A DNA stretch of 64,000 nt from Symsagittifera roscoffensis. Its lineage: Eukaryota > Xenacoelomorpha > Acoela > Convolutidae. Shown here in pieces: positions 1-9,479 of the stretch. Below the pieces are notes generated by a model. That model ran no database searches. It saw only the letters and a list, made by a program, of their open reading frames with translations, and was not told the origin of the DNA. The stretch lies in the NCBI RefSeq assembly GCF_963678635.1, contig NC_087064.1, positions 51,912,684 through 51,976,683 of the forward strand, read 5' to 3'. A program made the translations under genes and the position numbers. The first letter of the stretch is position 1. Each line of letters opens with the position of its first letter.

Positions 1-1009
1 TTTATGAAAAAGAGGATTTGGTGCTACCGTAACCATATGCGTGCATCTTGTCTGGTATATAAAAAAAAACAAATAGAAACTTCAACCTCTAGAATTTACG
101 CAGATAAATTTCAAGATCGACGAAATCAAAATAACTGCTGAGTTTGCTGCTTTTGGTTAGCACGTTACGAAGAATTTCAGAAAAAAATTTTAAAAAAAAT
201 TCTGTTTTTAAAAACTGTCAACCATCTGACGGAAAGTTCGTTTTCGTTTAATGTATCATTCTTCCAATACATCAACTTCGAAAAGGCATCCAATTTTTCA
301 CCCAACTCTCAGGTGCCGTGGTAAATAAGGCCGGGTGAAAATTTAGGATATAAACTTATATTAAAATTCTAGGCCATTGTATAACTTCAATATTTAAAGG
401 TCAAGATAACACTGGCTGCATTCATTAGTAAAATTTCCAACAGACCAAATTCATCAACAAGTCGAATAAAAAATGCCTCGATTGCCAACAAAAAATAGCG
501 TCTCAAATAGCTTCAAAATACAGAACGTACAGCCCACTAAAGTCGCATAAATAGGAATCATTCTTGTTAAGAAAGATGGGAGGTGGAGGGGAGGCATCGC
601 TTTTTCAATTAATGGGTATCCAATGTTTTCCTAATTTTCCAACCGATCACTTGGTTAATTTCACCAGTTGGAAAATTAGACTAACCCACCATTAGTTTCG
701 TGAGTCCGCATACACTTATTAAAATTGAAACGATGATCAATTGATGTTTTTAATAAGACCATGTGAATCATTGCTTTACATAAAAGTCGGAGGCTTTTTC
801 AGTTACTCGATTTTAGACTTCGATCATGTGAACAGGTCTTTCTTTTTCAGCCGTCAAGTTGTCTTTCCGGTGTCAATAATATTCTCAGCATAAATTAGCT
901 GACTTCAAGCAAAGATATGAACTTCAAAATCTGTTCGAATTGCAAAATAGTTTTCATTTTTGCAGCGCAGAAATCTCAGAAGATTTTTAATTATTACAAG
1001 GATGCTTTA

Positions 1010-1140
1010 AATTAATTTAGAATTTTTTGGAGGTGGAGGGGATTTTTTGAAAAAAAAATCCATTTTCTTAGGTCAACCAAATTGATTTTCGAGCTCTCTG
1101 CAAATTTTATTCAGACCTTGTTTTGCCAAAAGATTTAGGG
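1010..1140 (+). repeat. hAT-type MITE fragment
   Basis: This stretch resembles an internal part of the complete MITE at 42839-43212: a G-rich block, then AGGTC-ACCAAATTGATTTT and CGAGCTCTC, then a pyrimidine-rich stretch and TTTTG-CAAAA. The outer ends are not recognisable, so this is an old truncated copy. No coding capacity is seen. Confidence 0.55.
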
Positions 1141-1201
1141 AATCCAGCGAAAAGTCGAGACAAACAAGTCAGTGAAACCGCGCCTGAGCTTTATGGAAAA
1201 A

Positions 1202-1343
1202 ATCGATTATAATGAACAACTGTTATCTAAAATATTGTCATTCACCCCGACAATAAACATGATTTCATTATCTAATCTTGCAACGATAACGTATTGTTGC
1301 AAGATTAGATCATGAAATCATGTTTATTGTCATTATAATCGAT
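1202..1343. repeat. Long imperfect palindrome (hairpin, MITE-like)
   Basis: Two 35-bp arms (1250-1284 and 1296-1330) are reverse complements with one mismatch, around an 11-bp loop. They are enclosed by an outer 13-bp pair ATCGATTATAATG (1202-1214) and CATTATAATCGAT (1331-1343). The outer motif recurs in the repeats at 27.5-27.85 kb. The sequence contains TCTTGCAA, as do the repeats at 15.9-16.6 kb. It could be a small MITE or a hairpin-forming insertion. Confidence 0.8.
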
Positions 1344-1635
1344 TACTTCCGGAAAAAAAATCCATTAAAGTATTTTATTATCGGCTATCTTGCATTTTAA
1401 TCTCACTACATTTTTTTTCACGTAAATCCAAAAGGTTGAATTTAATTTCTGTGCTTTTTGATATTTCTGCAAAAGCCAAAAAATTAAAACTTTAAGATTT
1501 TTTAAGGATTAAAATAAGATTCTTCCTCAATACCACCCCACGTATAACCTCATCCTTCCGTCCAACCACTTTCCCGGTCTTCGAAACATTCAAACCTTCA
1601 TACCTTCCGATGCAAATAACACTCTCACTACTTAC

Positions 1636-1697
1636 CTCTCCCCACGTGTACACAAAATTAGCCTTGTCCACCCTGCTCGCCAACTAGCACACTAACC
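1636..1697 (-). other. Candidate small exon with strong splice signals
   Basis: On the minus strand a long pyrimidine-rich tract ends in CTTTTACCCAG at 1698, and 62 bases later comes the consensus donor GAGAG|GTAAGTAG at 1636/1635. None of the three frames is open across all 62 bases. One frame is open only after a TAG near the 5' end and would read ASRVDKANFVYTWGE. It could be a non-coding exon, an exon using a more internal acceptor, or chance. It lies downstream of the M1 gene on the same strand, but I see no M1 similarity in it. Confidence 0.25.
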
Positions 1698-1763
1698 CTG
1701 GGTAAAAGTGATGGGGAAAGTGTAATGGAATATGGGCCGGGGAGGGGTGGGGGTTTTTGTAAA

Positions 1764-2045
1764 TGAGCGGATTTAGGGGGAAGGGGGCAGATCTATCCTC
1801 ATGGATTCGACCCCCTCACCAACCAAAGGGTGCCCCATTTAATTTGAATGGCAGCGCGCACCAAAAAAGCAATTTTATTGGTCAAATTTTTTTAAAAACC
1901 TCTCAAAACACGGTCTTTAAACTACTTTCAGAGAGCTCGAAAAATCAAATTATTCGACCCCAGAAAAAAAGTTTACATGATTTTTTTTCTTCGAAAAACC
2001 GCTCCCCTACTCAGAAAAAATTCTGCGCACGCCACTGCGTAGCGC
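1764..2045 (-). repeat. hAT-type MITE, truncated, reverse orientation
   Basis: It begins with AGCGGATTTAGGGGG, the reverse complement of the MITE 3' end, and continues in reverse with GGTGCCCC, the GAGCTCGAAAAATCAAATT block and the polypurine part. The far terminal inverted repeat is missing. The open frame across it is only MITE sequence. Confidence 0.6.
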
Positions 2046-2224
2046 AAAAAAATGATTCCTTCTTGTAATCAGAAACTTGATCTGTTCAGCCTGTGTTTAA
2101 TTGAACTTTTCGTCTAGTTATTGCTAAATTATAATTTAATAAGCTTTAATTCTACTCACAGGTAGAACGCCCTCCCCAATTAGACAAAAATTTAGTCACT
2201 GTTAATTTAGATAAGGGTAAAAAG

Positions 2225-2695
2225 CATGGAAAGATTAAAGATTTTCTGGAGGGGGGTGAATTTTTAAAACATTTTCTGAAATTTTGAAATTTTGTCGACT
2301 TTTTAAAAGGTCGACCAAATTGATTTTCCGAGCGGTCTCAAAATTTTATAAAGACCCTATTTTGACAAGATTTTCTTCTCCTCTTCAAAATTATTGTCTC
2401 CCCCCCTAAATACCCGCCCTTGTGATTGTTCATTGTTTTTGATTGTTTGCTCTAATTTTTTGAAACTTTTTGGAAAATGTTGACCAAATATCGCATTTTT
2501 TCGGCGCACGCTCCCCCCTTTAAGTTAGTATAAATTGGCACCGAAGACGCCTTTAGAAAAATTTTAGGGTCCGTCACCAAAAATGGATACCTCAAAATAT
2601 AACAAAGTGGGGACCCCTTGGGTCGGCATCGGCAGGGGGTCGAATCCCTGAGGGTAAAGGGGCATCCGCCACCCCACCCCACTAAATCCGCTTCT
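2225..2695 (+). repeat. hAT-type MITE, diverged copy
   Basis: The start CATGGAAAGATTAAAGATTTTCT-like segment aligns base for base with the CAGGGGCGGATCTAGGATTTTCT start of the complete copy. Internal blocks (AGGTCGACCAAATTGATTTT, GCGCACGCTCCCCC, TTAGTATAAATTGGC, CCTTTAGAAAAATTTTAGGG) and the end AAATCCGCTTCTG also match. Flanking 8-mers do not match, so the insertion is old or the ends have drifted. Confidence 0.75.
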
Positions 2696-2923
2696 GCGTT
2701 TGATTATTCTGTGCCTAAAGTTTTTACGGGAAAAAGCCTAGTACCCGATTGCAATACCCTTGCTCATCGCAAGGTTAAAGAATATATAGAATATCTAGAT
2801 AGGTCATTGACCTGCTGTGCATGGGTGGTTTTTATTTTAATTGCGATGTGTGGCCTGGTGGCCATTGGTTTGTTTTTGACGGAAGTTTGGACGGAAGTTT
2901 TTATTTTATCTGAAAACTTTTGA
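2696..2923 (+). CDS. Possible last exon of a small membrane protein
   Basis: Directly after the MITE, the frame stays open to a TGA at 2921 and an AATAAA lies 20 bases further on. The translation has a charged segment (VKEYIEYLDRS) followed by a hydrophobic helix of about 23 residues (CAWVVFILIAMC-GLVAIGLFL) and TEVW. The spacing of YI, RS and two tryptophans around the helix recalls the first membrane segment of DEG/ENaC channels, but the match is weak and I would not name it on this alone. A possible acceptor is CTAAAG at about 2716-2721. The 5' part of the same frame, from 2618, is MITE sequence and probably not coding. It could equally be a chance frame. Confidence 0.3.
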   Translation, partial: AFDYSVPKVFTGKSLVPDCNTLAHRKVKEYIEYLDRSLTCCAWVVFILIAMCGLVAIGLFLTEVWTEVFILSENF

Positions 2924-2942
2924 TGTCTTGAGCTCTTCGTTT

Positions 2943-2948
2943 TAATAA
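2943..2948 (+). promoter_or_regulatory. Possible polyadenylation signal
   Basis: AATAAA lies 20 bases after the TGA of the possible exon ending at 2923. Such hexamers are common in AT-rich DNA, so it supports the exon only weakly. Confidence 0.25.
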
Positions 2949-2989
2949 AAATACTTTATCTATTTTCAAAAAAGAAAAAACAGGGGATC

Positions 2990-3130
2990 AACTTTGTCGT
3001 TTTTGCAGATTGGAATTGCTATCGCGCAATACACTTCGTGCTAATAACGCGTAAACACCGATATAATCCGGGTCAGAACACGTTCCAAACTGATTTGAGG
3101 CATGCTAAATTAATCACTTCACACTTTCAA
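2990..3130 (+). repeat. Diverged fragment of family C repeat
   Basis: The order of short blocks (ATCGCGCAATA, GTGCTAATAACGCGTAA, ATAATCCG, GTTCCAAACTGATTTGAGGCA) matches the middle of family C (compare 7610-7720 and 23800-23870). The ends are lost. Confidence 0.45.
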
Positions 3131-3850
3131 GCGAAGATGGCGTATGGTTTTCGCATGGCTTACGGCGGATGGTTTTCTATTCTTTTAAATAAGTTTCCCA
3201 TGTTTAATAACAAATACTACTTCATAGACGTTCAAAGACAGTTAGAAACTTCAGAAGTCACGCAGCATTTTCACAAATCATCAATTACGTTTGCAAGCAG
3301 CTGTTGGTAAGAGCAGCTGTTTCAGTAATCTTAAGTCAAGTAAAAATGTCGTTTTGTCTCACATTTTTTTGTGTCTATCTGCCGCAAGTTTAGGTTTTAG
3401 CTTGGAAACAAGCATTTACCATTCACTGATTTGTGTCCGTTCACCCACCAAACAAGAGCGCCATCTGCGTTTTTACAGTAAAAAAGTCTGTTTGATATTT
3501 CGGAATCTCTTTTCTCCCACTTCAAAATTCACATATGCTTAACCGCTGATTTAGCTCTTTATAAGGGTGGCAATTCGTTACTAGATACCAAGAGGGATAG
3601 TTTAAAAGTTCCATTCTTTGTTCTCCTGTCGTTTGAGACTAACAATTCTAAGCTTTTACTAATTTTTAAGGCATGGAGTTTGTTGCAATTAGTCGTATGA
3701 GATCGCAGTATAGGCTAGTATATTGCAACTAAACTGTCCTTCCGGTGATAGGTCAACAAGCCGGAAATTAGATAACCATGAACCGAAAAGCAATGTTTTT
3801 ACGCAATATAATTACAGATTGTCAGTATTGTTTCACTATTCCCGGGTTGA
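3131..3850. other. No gene seen
   Basis: The open frames here are short and lack recognisable domains. A motif AGCAGCTGTTGGTAAG (about 3296) recurs as AGCAGCTGCTGGTAAG at about 5163, followed in both places by a loosely similar TTTCAGTA segment. A second short similarity (CATATGCTTAACC, CTCTTTATAAGGG) recurs near 15.33 kb. These suggest old interspersed repeats. Confidence 0.4.
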
Positions 3851-3851
3851 C

Positions 3852-4988
3852 AAAAAATGCTTATCATACTATTTCATATTATGAAAAAAAAAATGCTTAT
3901 CATACTATTTCATAGACCAAAAAAATAATATGAAAATAGCATGATAAGCTTTTTTTCCATACTATGAAATATTATGATAGTCGTTTTTTCCATACCATAA
4001 AGTTGTATGACAAGCATTTTTTCCATAAATGATAATACCAAAAAAAATAGTTGTTTTGAAATTTTGTGTTCCATCCGAAACACTAACCCTGGAGATTTTG
4101 TCATAAGAAAACCCAGAGGGTAACTGGCAGATACCACGCAGATAAACTGCACTAGGTGATTTTTTGCCACCTACGTTATTATCTACATTTTCACAAGGAA
4201 TTATACACTGTGAAATTTTTAATTTTCTCTATATGGCTAGATTTTCTATATTTCCTTTTAATTTTTTCTATATGGCTAGATAACTTTTGGTTTGAAAAAT
4301 TTGGTAGTTGAGAAAAAAGGCCTGTTTTTTTACAAATTCATTTTTATCTTAGCAAATGAAATAAAAAAATAATAATCGTGTTTACAAAAAAAAACACTTT
4401 TTTGGGATTTTTGGATTTTTTGGGTGAAAAACTCATCCTGGACTACGTTATAAACACAAAAAGTCAAATTTTGCATTCAAAATTTTTCTTTGGCAAAAAT
4501 TTATATTTGAGCACAAAAGCAAGTTTGCAACCAAAGAAGGGATTAAAATTTTTTTACCTCAAATTTGTGTTTTTGTTTCTGAAAAAATGCATATCATACA
4601 ATTTTCATATATGAAAATTTTATGATAACCATTTTTTGATCAAAATTAAAATCATGTTTTTGAAAGTCAAAATGCATTCTTTCAATAAATTTTTTTAAAC
4701 TCATGTAAATTCATCCAGAAACATCGTTAAAATAATTTTGAAGATTTTATTTTTACTATAGCAAAATGCTTATCATACAATTTTCATATATGAAAATATT
4801 ATGATAAACATTTTTTGACCAAAATTAAAACCATGTTTTTATTGAGCAGAAAGATTCAAAAGATAGAGATAGAACAAAAGTATTTCTCTAAAAACGTTTA
4901 ATACAGTTTTTAAATTGTGTGTGAAAATTGTATGATAAGCATTTTTTTCATAGTCGCCATATATGAAATTGTATGACAAGCATTTTTT
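3852..4988. repeat. Cluster of short TGCTTATCATAC hairpins
   Basis: At least four near-palindromic units are seen (3852-4026 as a compound block, 4584-4636, 4763-4816, 4923-4988). Each is built from AAAATGCTTATCATAC followed by TTTTCATATATGAAAA and the inverted GTATGATAAGCATTTT. The two middle units share about 30 bp of downstream sequence (CAAAATTAAAA-CATGTTTTT), so part of the cluster is a tandem duplication with a period of about 180 bp. It could be a MITE burst or a hairpin satellite. No coding sequence is seen in the 4030-4580 gap. Confidence 0.75.
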
Positions 4989-5319
4989 ATGGACGTCAAC
5001 CCGGGTTGTTGCGTAACTCTGATGTAATTTCGGTTTCAAGGTCTGGCGGTTTGTTGAACGTAGTCTATTTTCCAAGTCTCCTTGATTCAGAGACCGTCGC
5101 TTTACTTTGTTTTGCATTCATGGATTCTGGCAGAATTTTTTTTTTCGACGCAATTCTGGATAGCAGCTGCTGGTAAGGGGCGTTTATTTCAGTATGCTTA
5201 AGTAAGATAAAAATTTAAGCTGTACTAAATCACCACTGTTTAAGCTGTATTAAATCCTTTGTCGATCTATTTGAATCTTTGATTGAAGCGTATCAGCAGT
5301 ATTATGGAAATGATCTGTT

Positions 5320-5547
5320 AGTGATATTGATGGCCGTACCAACTCCATGTCAGCAAGCATTGTCCTTTTTCCCATGTGAGGAGGTAGGGGCATTATTCAT
5401 ATCTTCACATAATCGTGAGCCTTCACCTTGATTATCAGACATGCAATTTCAATCAAATGTCGCTTTAGGATTCTTGCTAGTGCGTGCAGTAACTCTGGTT
5501 GTAGAAGGGCTCTTAAGTTCCCATTCCGAGTCGCAACTAAGTGACAT
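5320..5547 (-). pseudogene. Possible degraded coding fragment, unidentified
   Basis: On the minus strand an ATG at 5547 opens a frame of about 32 codons (beginning MSLSCDSEWELKSPSTTR) that ends in TGA. The same frame then continues for another 40 codons of polar, coding-like sequence (including SDNQGEGSRLCEDMNNAP) to a second TGA. Base composition is more balanced than in neighbouring DNA. I recognise no family. A fragment of a transposon protein or a decayed exon would explain it, but chance is not excluded. Confidence 0.2.
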
Positions 5548-5977
5548 TAGGATCGTTTTTTGTTGTTTCTTTGCATAATATTTTCGATGCGACAGGTTGA
5601 ACGGCCCCAGTTCCCGCTGAGCGCACAACAGTTTTCGAAAAATTTGTAGTTATGATTATCAAAACTTACAGATCGAATTCACGAGAAACCAGCTTATCCA
5701 TAACTGCTTTTACGGCCTAGGAATTCTTTCTTATTATTGTGACGAACAGACAAGTCAGGATAATGGAGCTCAAATTCAAGAATAATGACTAATAAATTTG
5801 GCGTTTTTGAGAAAAAAAAGAAATGGCTCAACTTTTGCCTCATAATCAAGAGTTTATTCATTTTGAATCGACTATCAGTTCTGCTGTTTAATAACTTCCA
5901 GCCTAGACAATTGGTTTTAAAAGCATGAACTACATAAGTTTCGTAAACAATTAGACCTTAAAAAAGTGTAGACTCAC

Positions 5978-6158
5978 GAATGTAAAAGTTTGGGTATTGG
6001 AGACTGAGTTGTCTCTGGCAGAACCACACGAGCTGTAGGATGACGTCACAGAGAGGCTGCTGCAGGAGCAGACTCACACCAGCACCGCCACCAGCCCCAC
6101 TTGTGCCACTAGAGGGAAACAGACTGGAAGCACTCACCCCTGTCCCAACCAGAGCCAC
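5978..6158 (-). CDS. Tentative exon 8 of the M1 aminopeptidase-like gene
   Basis: A G+C-rich island on the minus strand is open throughout, from an acceptor TTGTTTCCAATCCAG|GTGG to a donor ATTC|GTGAGT. It encodes 60 codons with a Ser/Gly/Ala-rich first third, then SLLLQQPLCDVILQLVWFCQ and QRQLSLQYPNFYI. The second half can be laid over the part of M1 peptidases that follows the catalytic glutamates (usually SKGASVxRML, then an F-x-x-x-L-x-x-YL stretch), but identity is low. It starts in phase 0, which fits the tentative exon before it, and ends in phase 1. It could belong to another gene. Confidence 0.4.
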
Positions 6159-6811
6159 CTGGATTGGAAACAACAAGAAACATACACAAAAGTCCTACAG
6201 ATCCTAGGAAATAAAAGTCCTTCCGGCCGTTTCGACTTTATGACCAGGCATTTGCAATTATATGTCCAAACTTTCGTCACTTAAATTCCGGTTTTATTTT
6301 GGAGAGAAACCCAGAAAAAAATAAAAGTTTGCTGAGATACTTGCTTGTTCAGAAAAATTTATGACGCCGCGCTTGGGGAACGTTTGTTAGTTAAACAAGC
6401 GGCATCAATTTAAATGGCTATTTTTGTTTTTTCAATTTCCGTCCATTTGAATATAATTACTTGAGAGTGATTTGAGATGAGTAAAAGCAGTATTCAAAAT
6501 GATTTTCGGCACTGTTGAACAATATTTTGATTTTCGGCACTATTGTACTAACCCCTTTAGTTTTATCGTAAAGTCCTTACGTTTAACGCTCTGTTTGCAC
6601 ATTAATTGAAGTGAGAGTGTAGTTTTCATTCAATATAGCAATTGAATTTGACAGGAAATGGAAACAAAAATCGAAAGTCAAACTGCTGAAAAATAATTTT
6701 CTCAACAGTTTTTTCTGATAAAAACCTGGGAATAAAACCTACAAAACATAAGGCTTCGCCCTGAGATTAAATGACTGTGGTAGCTTTTTGGCAAAAACTT
6801 CCAGAAAAAAC

Positions 6812-6942
6812 GGCAAAAGTTTGGGTAGCTATCATTAAGCGAACCAAATTGTCTGCTTTTAACATACTTTCCGGAAAAAGTGGGTACATAACGTCTTTAA
6901 ATAAAGTTGAATAACAACTATTGAAACACCTTTGCCAAAGTT
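6812..6942 (-). CDS. Tentative exon 7 of the M1 aminopeptidase-like gene
   Basis: A very good acceptor (TTTTTTTTTCTTATGTTCAG) precedes a frame reading LWQRCFNSCYSTLFKDVMYP and then FPESMLKADNLVRLMIATQTFA. In M1 peptidases the segment NDLWLNEGFASYxE-x-x-YPEWxML-x-x-x-L-x-x-VM is similar in layout. LW, F-S-Y, YP, ML and L-R-x-M can be matched, but the zinc-ligand glutamate of NEGF is replaced by QRCF. The entering phase fits exon 6. The donor (GCC|GTTTTT) is weak. If correct, the protein lacks a key catalytic residue. Confidence 0.35.
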
Positions 6943-7393
6943 CTGAACATAAGAAAAAAAAACTGGAACTATGCACATAACCATGGGCTGATTTTACTAA
7001 ATTTTGTGTAAATATTTGCAGTTTTTTGCAAAATTATGCACTAAAATTGCACTTTTTTAAGCATCAACCGCTGTTCACGGAGATTTTTTTATTGCTTGAT
7101 AAATCATAAAATTATCAATCTTTAAATTCCAGTCTGAACATTTTTTGAATGATAGCGTAGCATTAAGACATTGATATATATTGAACACAAAGATTTGATG
7201 TTTGTTGTCAGAACACTGTTTCGTAGTAAAGAAAGTTGTTTGGATCAATTTTAATTATTAATTCATTCAATAAGAATGTGTAGAAAATATTTTTTTATTT
7301 AAATGCTCGATATACGTGGTGGACACCTTACGTTACTGTTACGAATTTTGATTCAAACGAGACAGCCTGTGTATCAGTGCAAAAAGCGGATTA

Positions 7394-7860
7394 TTGATCC
7401 GACTTTTGATGCGAAAGTGACGGAGTATTTGTGCTCGAGGTGGGTTTTTTTTCTTCAGACAAATTTCGACTTTTTAACTAGCCTTTTTGACGGATTTTTC
7501 TTATATCATTCAAAAGGTATTGTTGTCTTGAGCTTAAATTTGAAAAGATATTTCACCTGTGATTGTTTTCCGTATTGTTATGGGGGATTAAAGATTGCCA
7601 TTTTGGCCATTTAGGGACAATTAACGCGCGATATAATTCGCGCTATTAACGCGTAAGCGGAGATTTAATCCGTCTTAAAAATTGCTCCAAATTGGTTGAA
7701 AGAAGCTTATTTGCTGCAATTGATTTGTTGCAAGGAGCGAAATCTATTGTTTTGTACTTTATATGGCGTGTGGGGGGATGATTTTCATAGAAAATTTTTT
7801 TACTGCTCCATAAACCTTAAAGGCAGTCGAAACATTCAGGGCTTCGCCGAATAGTTGTTG
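7394..7860 (+). repeat. Family C interspersed repeat, near full length
   Basis: This copy matches those at 21506-21999 (reversed) and 23592-24083. Shared blocks in order are CCGACTTT-GAT, GTGCTCG-GGTGGGTTTTTT, CAGACAAATTTCGACTTTTT, ATATTTCACCTGTGAT, GCCATTTTGGCCA, AACGCG-blocks, CTTTGTATGGCGTG-like and CAGGGCTTCGCC. No long reading frame is conserved between copies, so it appears non-coding. It sits between tentative exons 6 and 7 of the M1 gene. Confidence 0.85.
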
Positions 7861-8227
7861 CGAAAGAAACAATTAAGAAACCATAACTTTAGGTAATATC
7901 AAAGTTCAAGTGAAAAAATTTGATTAGTACGAATTTTAGACCACCGATTATGTTGGCTCAATTCAAGTTGTAACGATTTTGTAGTTCGATGTAGTTCGCA
8001 TAAAAAATTTGTCTAACACTTTCAGCCTCATAAATAAAATCTTCAGAGCGCGCATAAAATATTCCAGAGCATGGACAATAGGGCAATTTTCAATCCCCGA
8101 TAGTCTTCAATATTTTTTTGTTTTGAGCTAAGCAGTTAATAGGTTCAATGAATTATAAATTAATTTTTGCTTACAACTACTATTTTGATAGCAGTAGACA
8201 CTGATTCACTTGCGCAAACCACTCTAC

Positions 8228-8312
8228 CTAGCGCAGCGGATCGATGCGGAAAAAGCGTTTCTTGCTGGTCGTTGAGGCGTATGAAATCATTGTTGTCTGG
8301 AAACAACATCGC
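8228..8312 (-). CDS. Tentative exon 6 of the M1 aminopeptidase-like gene
   Basis: From the acceptor GCTTTCAG|GCGATG to the donor GCGCTAG|GTAGAG, 85 bases are open in phase 0, matching the phase at which exon 5 ends. The translation is AMLFPDNNDFIRL, then NDQQETLFPHRSAAL. It may lie where M1 enzymes have GAMENWGLxTYRExxLL; only AM, the L/F-x-R pattern and a later LF can be matched, and the exopeptidase glutamate of GAMEN is absent. About 45 residues normally found between exon 5 and this point are missing, so an exon may be lost or overlooked. Confidence 0.35.
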
Positions 8313-8435
8313 CTGAAAGCTTTAGCCTCTCCTTCTCAAGGTCACTCAGTATATTACTATCAGTTCCCTTCGAGAAACATTGAAGTAGCTGGAAAAATAC
8401 ACCATGTTTTAAAGCCGTTTCTCATAGCTCCTCAC

Positions 8436-8608
8436 CTTAGGCGTATGTTCCAGCCTTGACCGGTTGTGTGGTCCTGCGTAATGGTAACTGTAGGATTGGT
8501 AGGAATCTGGCACTATGATCATTGACAACATGTACGTCGGCATGGGCACAGAAAATAACTGATCCACTGTGCCTCGTCTCACAAAGTCACTAGTGCTGAT
8601 TTCATAAT
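8436..8608 (-). CDS. Exon 5 of the M1 aminopeptidase-like gene
   Basis: The exon runs from the acceptor AAACTGTTCTCAG|ATTATG to the consensus donor CTAAG|GTGAGG and is open over 57 codons plus 2 bases. It encodes DYEISTSDFVRR-GTVDQLFSV and then PMPTYMLSMIIV. The last block is the well-known M1 segment (usually TPxMSTYLLAFxVxxF) at the end of the N-terminal beta domain. The 2-base start joins exactly to the 1-base end of exon 4, making an aspartate codon. It ends in phase 0. Family assignment rests on this block plus the CLDEP exon just before it. Confidence 0.75.
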
Positions 8609-8835
8609 CTGAGAACAGTTTCAAAGACAAATTGTGAGCCAAACTTATTTTAAAAGTTTGGAATTTTTTCAAAAATTTTTCAAAAGTTTGTACCACTTTT
8701 TAGAAACTGAAATCAAAATAGTTCTTGAAATCATATAACTATTGGTGTTTATTTATGCATTGATTCCAAATGGATAAAATTGACAGGGCGGTAGAAATTA
8801 GACAACAAAATTTATTGAAGCCATTAAGTAGATAC

Positions 8836-8975
8836 CGATTTTGGTCTGCATGAACACTTTGTAGGTTGAGTCGTGTTGGATGATGACTGAGAAGTTGGAT
8901 CTGAATCTGGGCTCATCTAGGCATGCGAAAAGAGAGCGCAGGTTGGCAGGAAAAGCACGCAGGGCGAAGATATGT
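8836..8975 (-). CDS. Exon 4 of the M1 aminopeptidase-like gene (CLDEP exon)
   Basis: The acceptor ACTTTTCAG|ACATATC and donor AAAATCG|GTATCT enclose 140 bases. The frame reads HIFALRAFPANLRSLFACLDEP (quoted here only as its key parts: ALRAFPANLR and CLDEP), then RFRSNFSVIIQHDSTYKVF. M1 aminopeptidases have TQFEPTDARRAFPCFDEPxxKAxFxxxIxHxxxYTALSNM at this place. The match in order and spacing is clear, with F to L in CFDEP. It enters in phase 2 and leaves in phase 1, both compatible with neighbours. The change from TQFEPTDARRAFPCF suggests a divergent paralogue. Confidence 0.8.
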
Positions 8976-9219
8976 CTGAAAAGTAACAGTCTTTATTATT
9001 CATTACCAATATTAACTAAATTTACAACAAACTAAATTTACAAATAAAAATAAAGCTTTAATGTCCAAATATTTTTTAAATTTTAATTGAAATCTAGAAA
9101 ATATTATCACATTTAGTATCCGGAACTTCCCGATGCTTTTGTCTGGGTAAAAAAGTCGCCTTGTGTTTTTTTGAAGCTTAGAAAACAAAAATGGCAACCT
9201 TTGTCGAATGGAGTGAGAC

Positions 9220-9448
9220 ATCGTGCCAACACTCGCAAAAGACTCTTTTGTGTGATCGAATACAGACTCAGGTCCCATCAACTCCGCCGAAATAGGGAGG
9301 GTCAAATTGTATACACTCCCCACTCTCAGGACAGACCGGGTAGTCAACACCAGAAACTCGTGGGTGGGCACCCAAAACACCTGGTCGATTGACAGGGGCT
9401 GATTTGAGTCCAGATGGAAGAGCGTTATTTGGGATACAAACAGGTCCT
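9220..9448 (-). CDS. Exon 3 of the M1 aminopeptidase-like gene
   Basis: The frame reads DLFVSQITLFHLDSNQPLSI, DQVFWVPTHEFLVLTTRSVL, then RVGSVYNLTLPISAELMG and on to SFASVGT. This is the M1 N-terminal domain strand set, where typical members read EYLVIxLxxPLxxGxxYxLxxxFxGxLxxxxxGFYxSxY. I chose the acceptor TTTCACCAG (9450-9449) because its phase joins exon 2, and the donor ACGAT|GTCTCA (9220/9219) because its phase joins exon 4 and keeps the expected spacing to CLDEP. An alternative acceptor TGTTTTAG lies 31 bases upstream (exon start 9479). Intron 3 is about 244 bp. Confidence 0.75.
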
Positions 9449-9479
9449 CTGGTGAAATTTCAGGAGTTCGACGAGGTCC

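Noticed and set aside
7861-8220. Minus-strand frame with IVHALEYFMRALKI as a possible HExxH exon
   Set aside because: No acceptable acceptor and the spacing of H and E is wrong for the zinc site, so it is probably chance.
8244-8459. Plus-strand frame of 71 codons
   Set aside because: It overlaps the minus-strand exons 5 and 6; it has no motif of its own.
9171-9392. Plus-strand frame of 73 codons
   Set aside because: It lies opposite exon 3 of the M1-like gene, which has clear family motifs on the minus strand.
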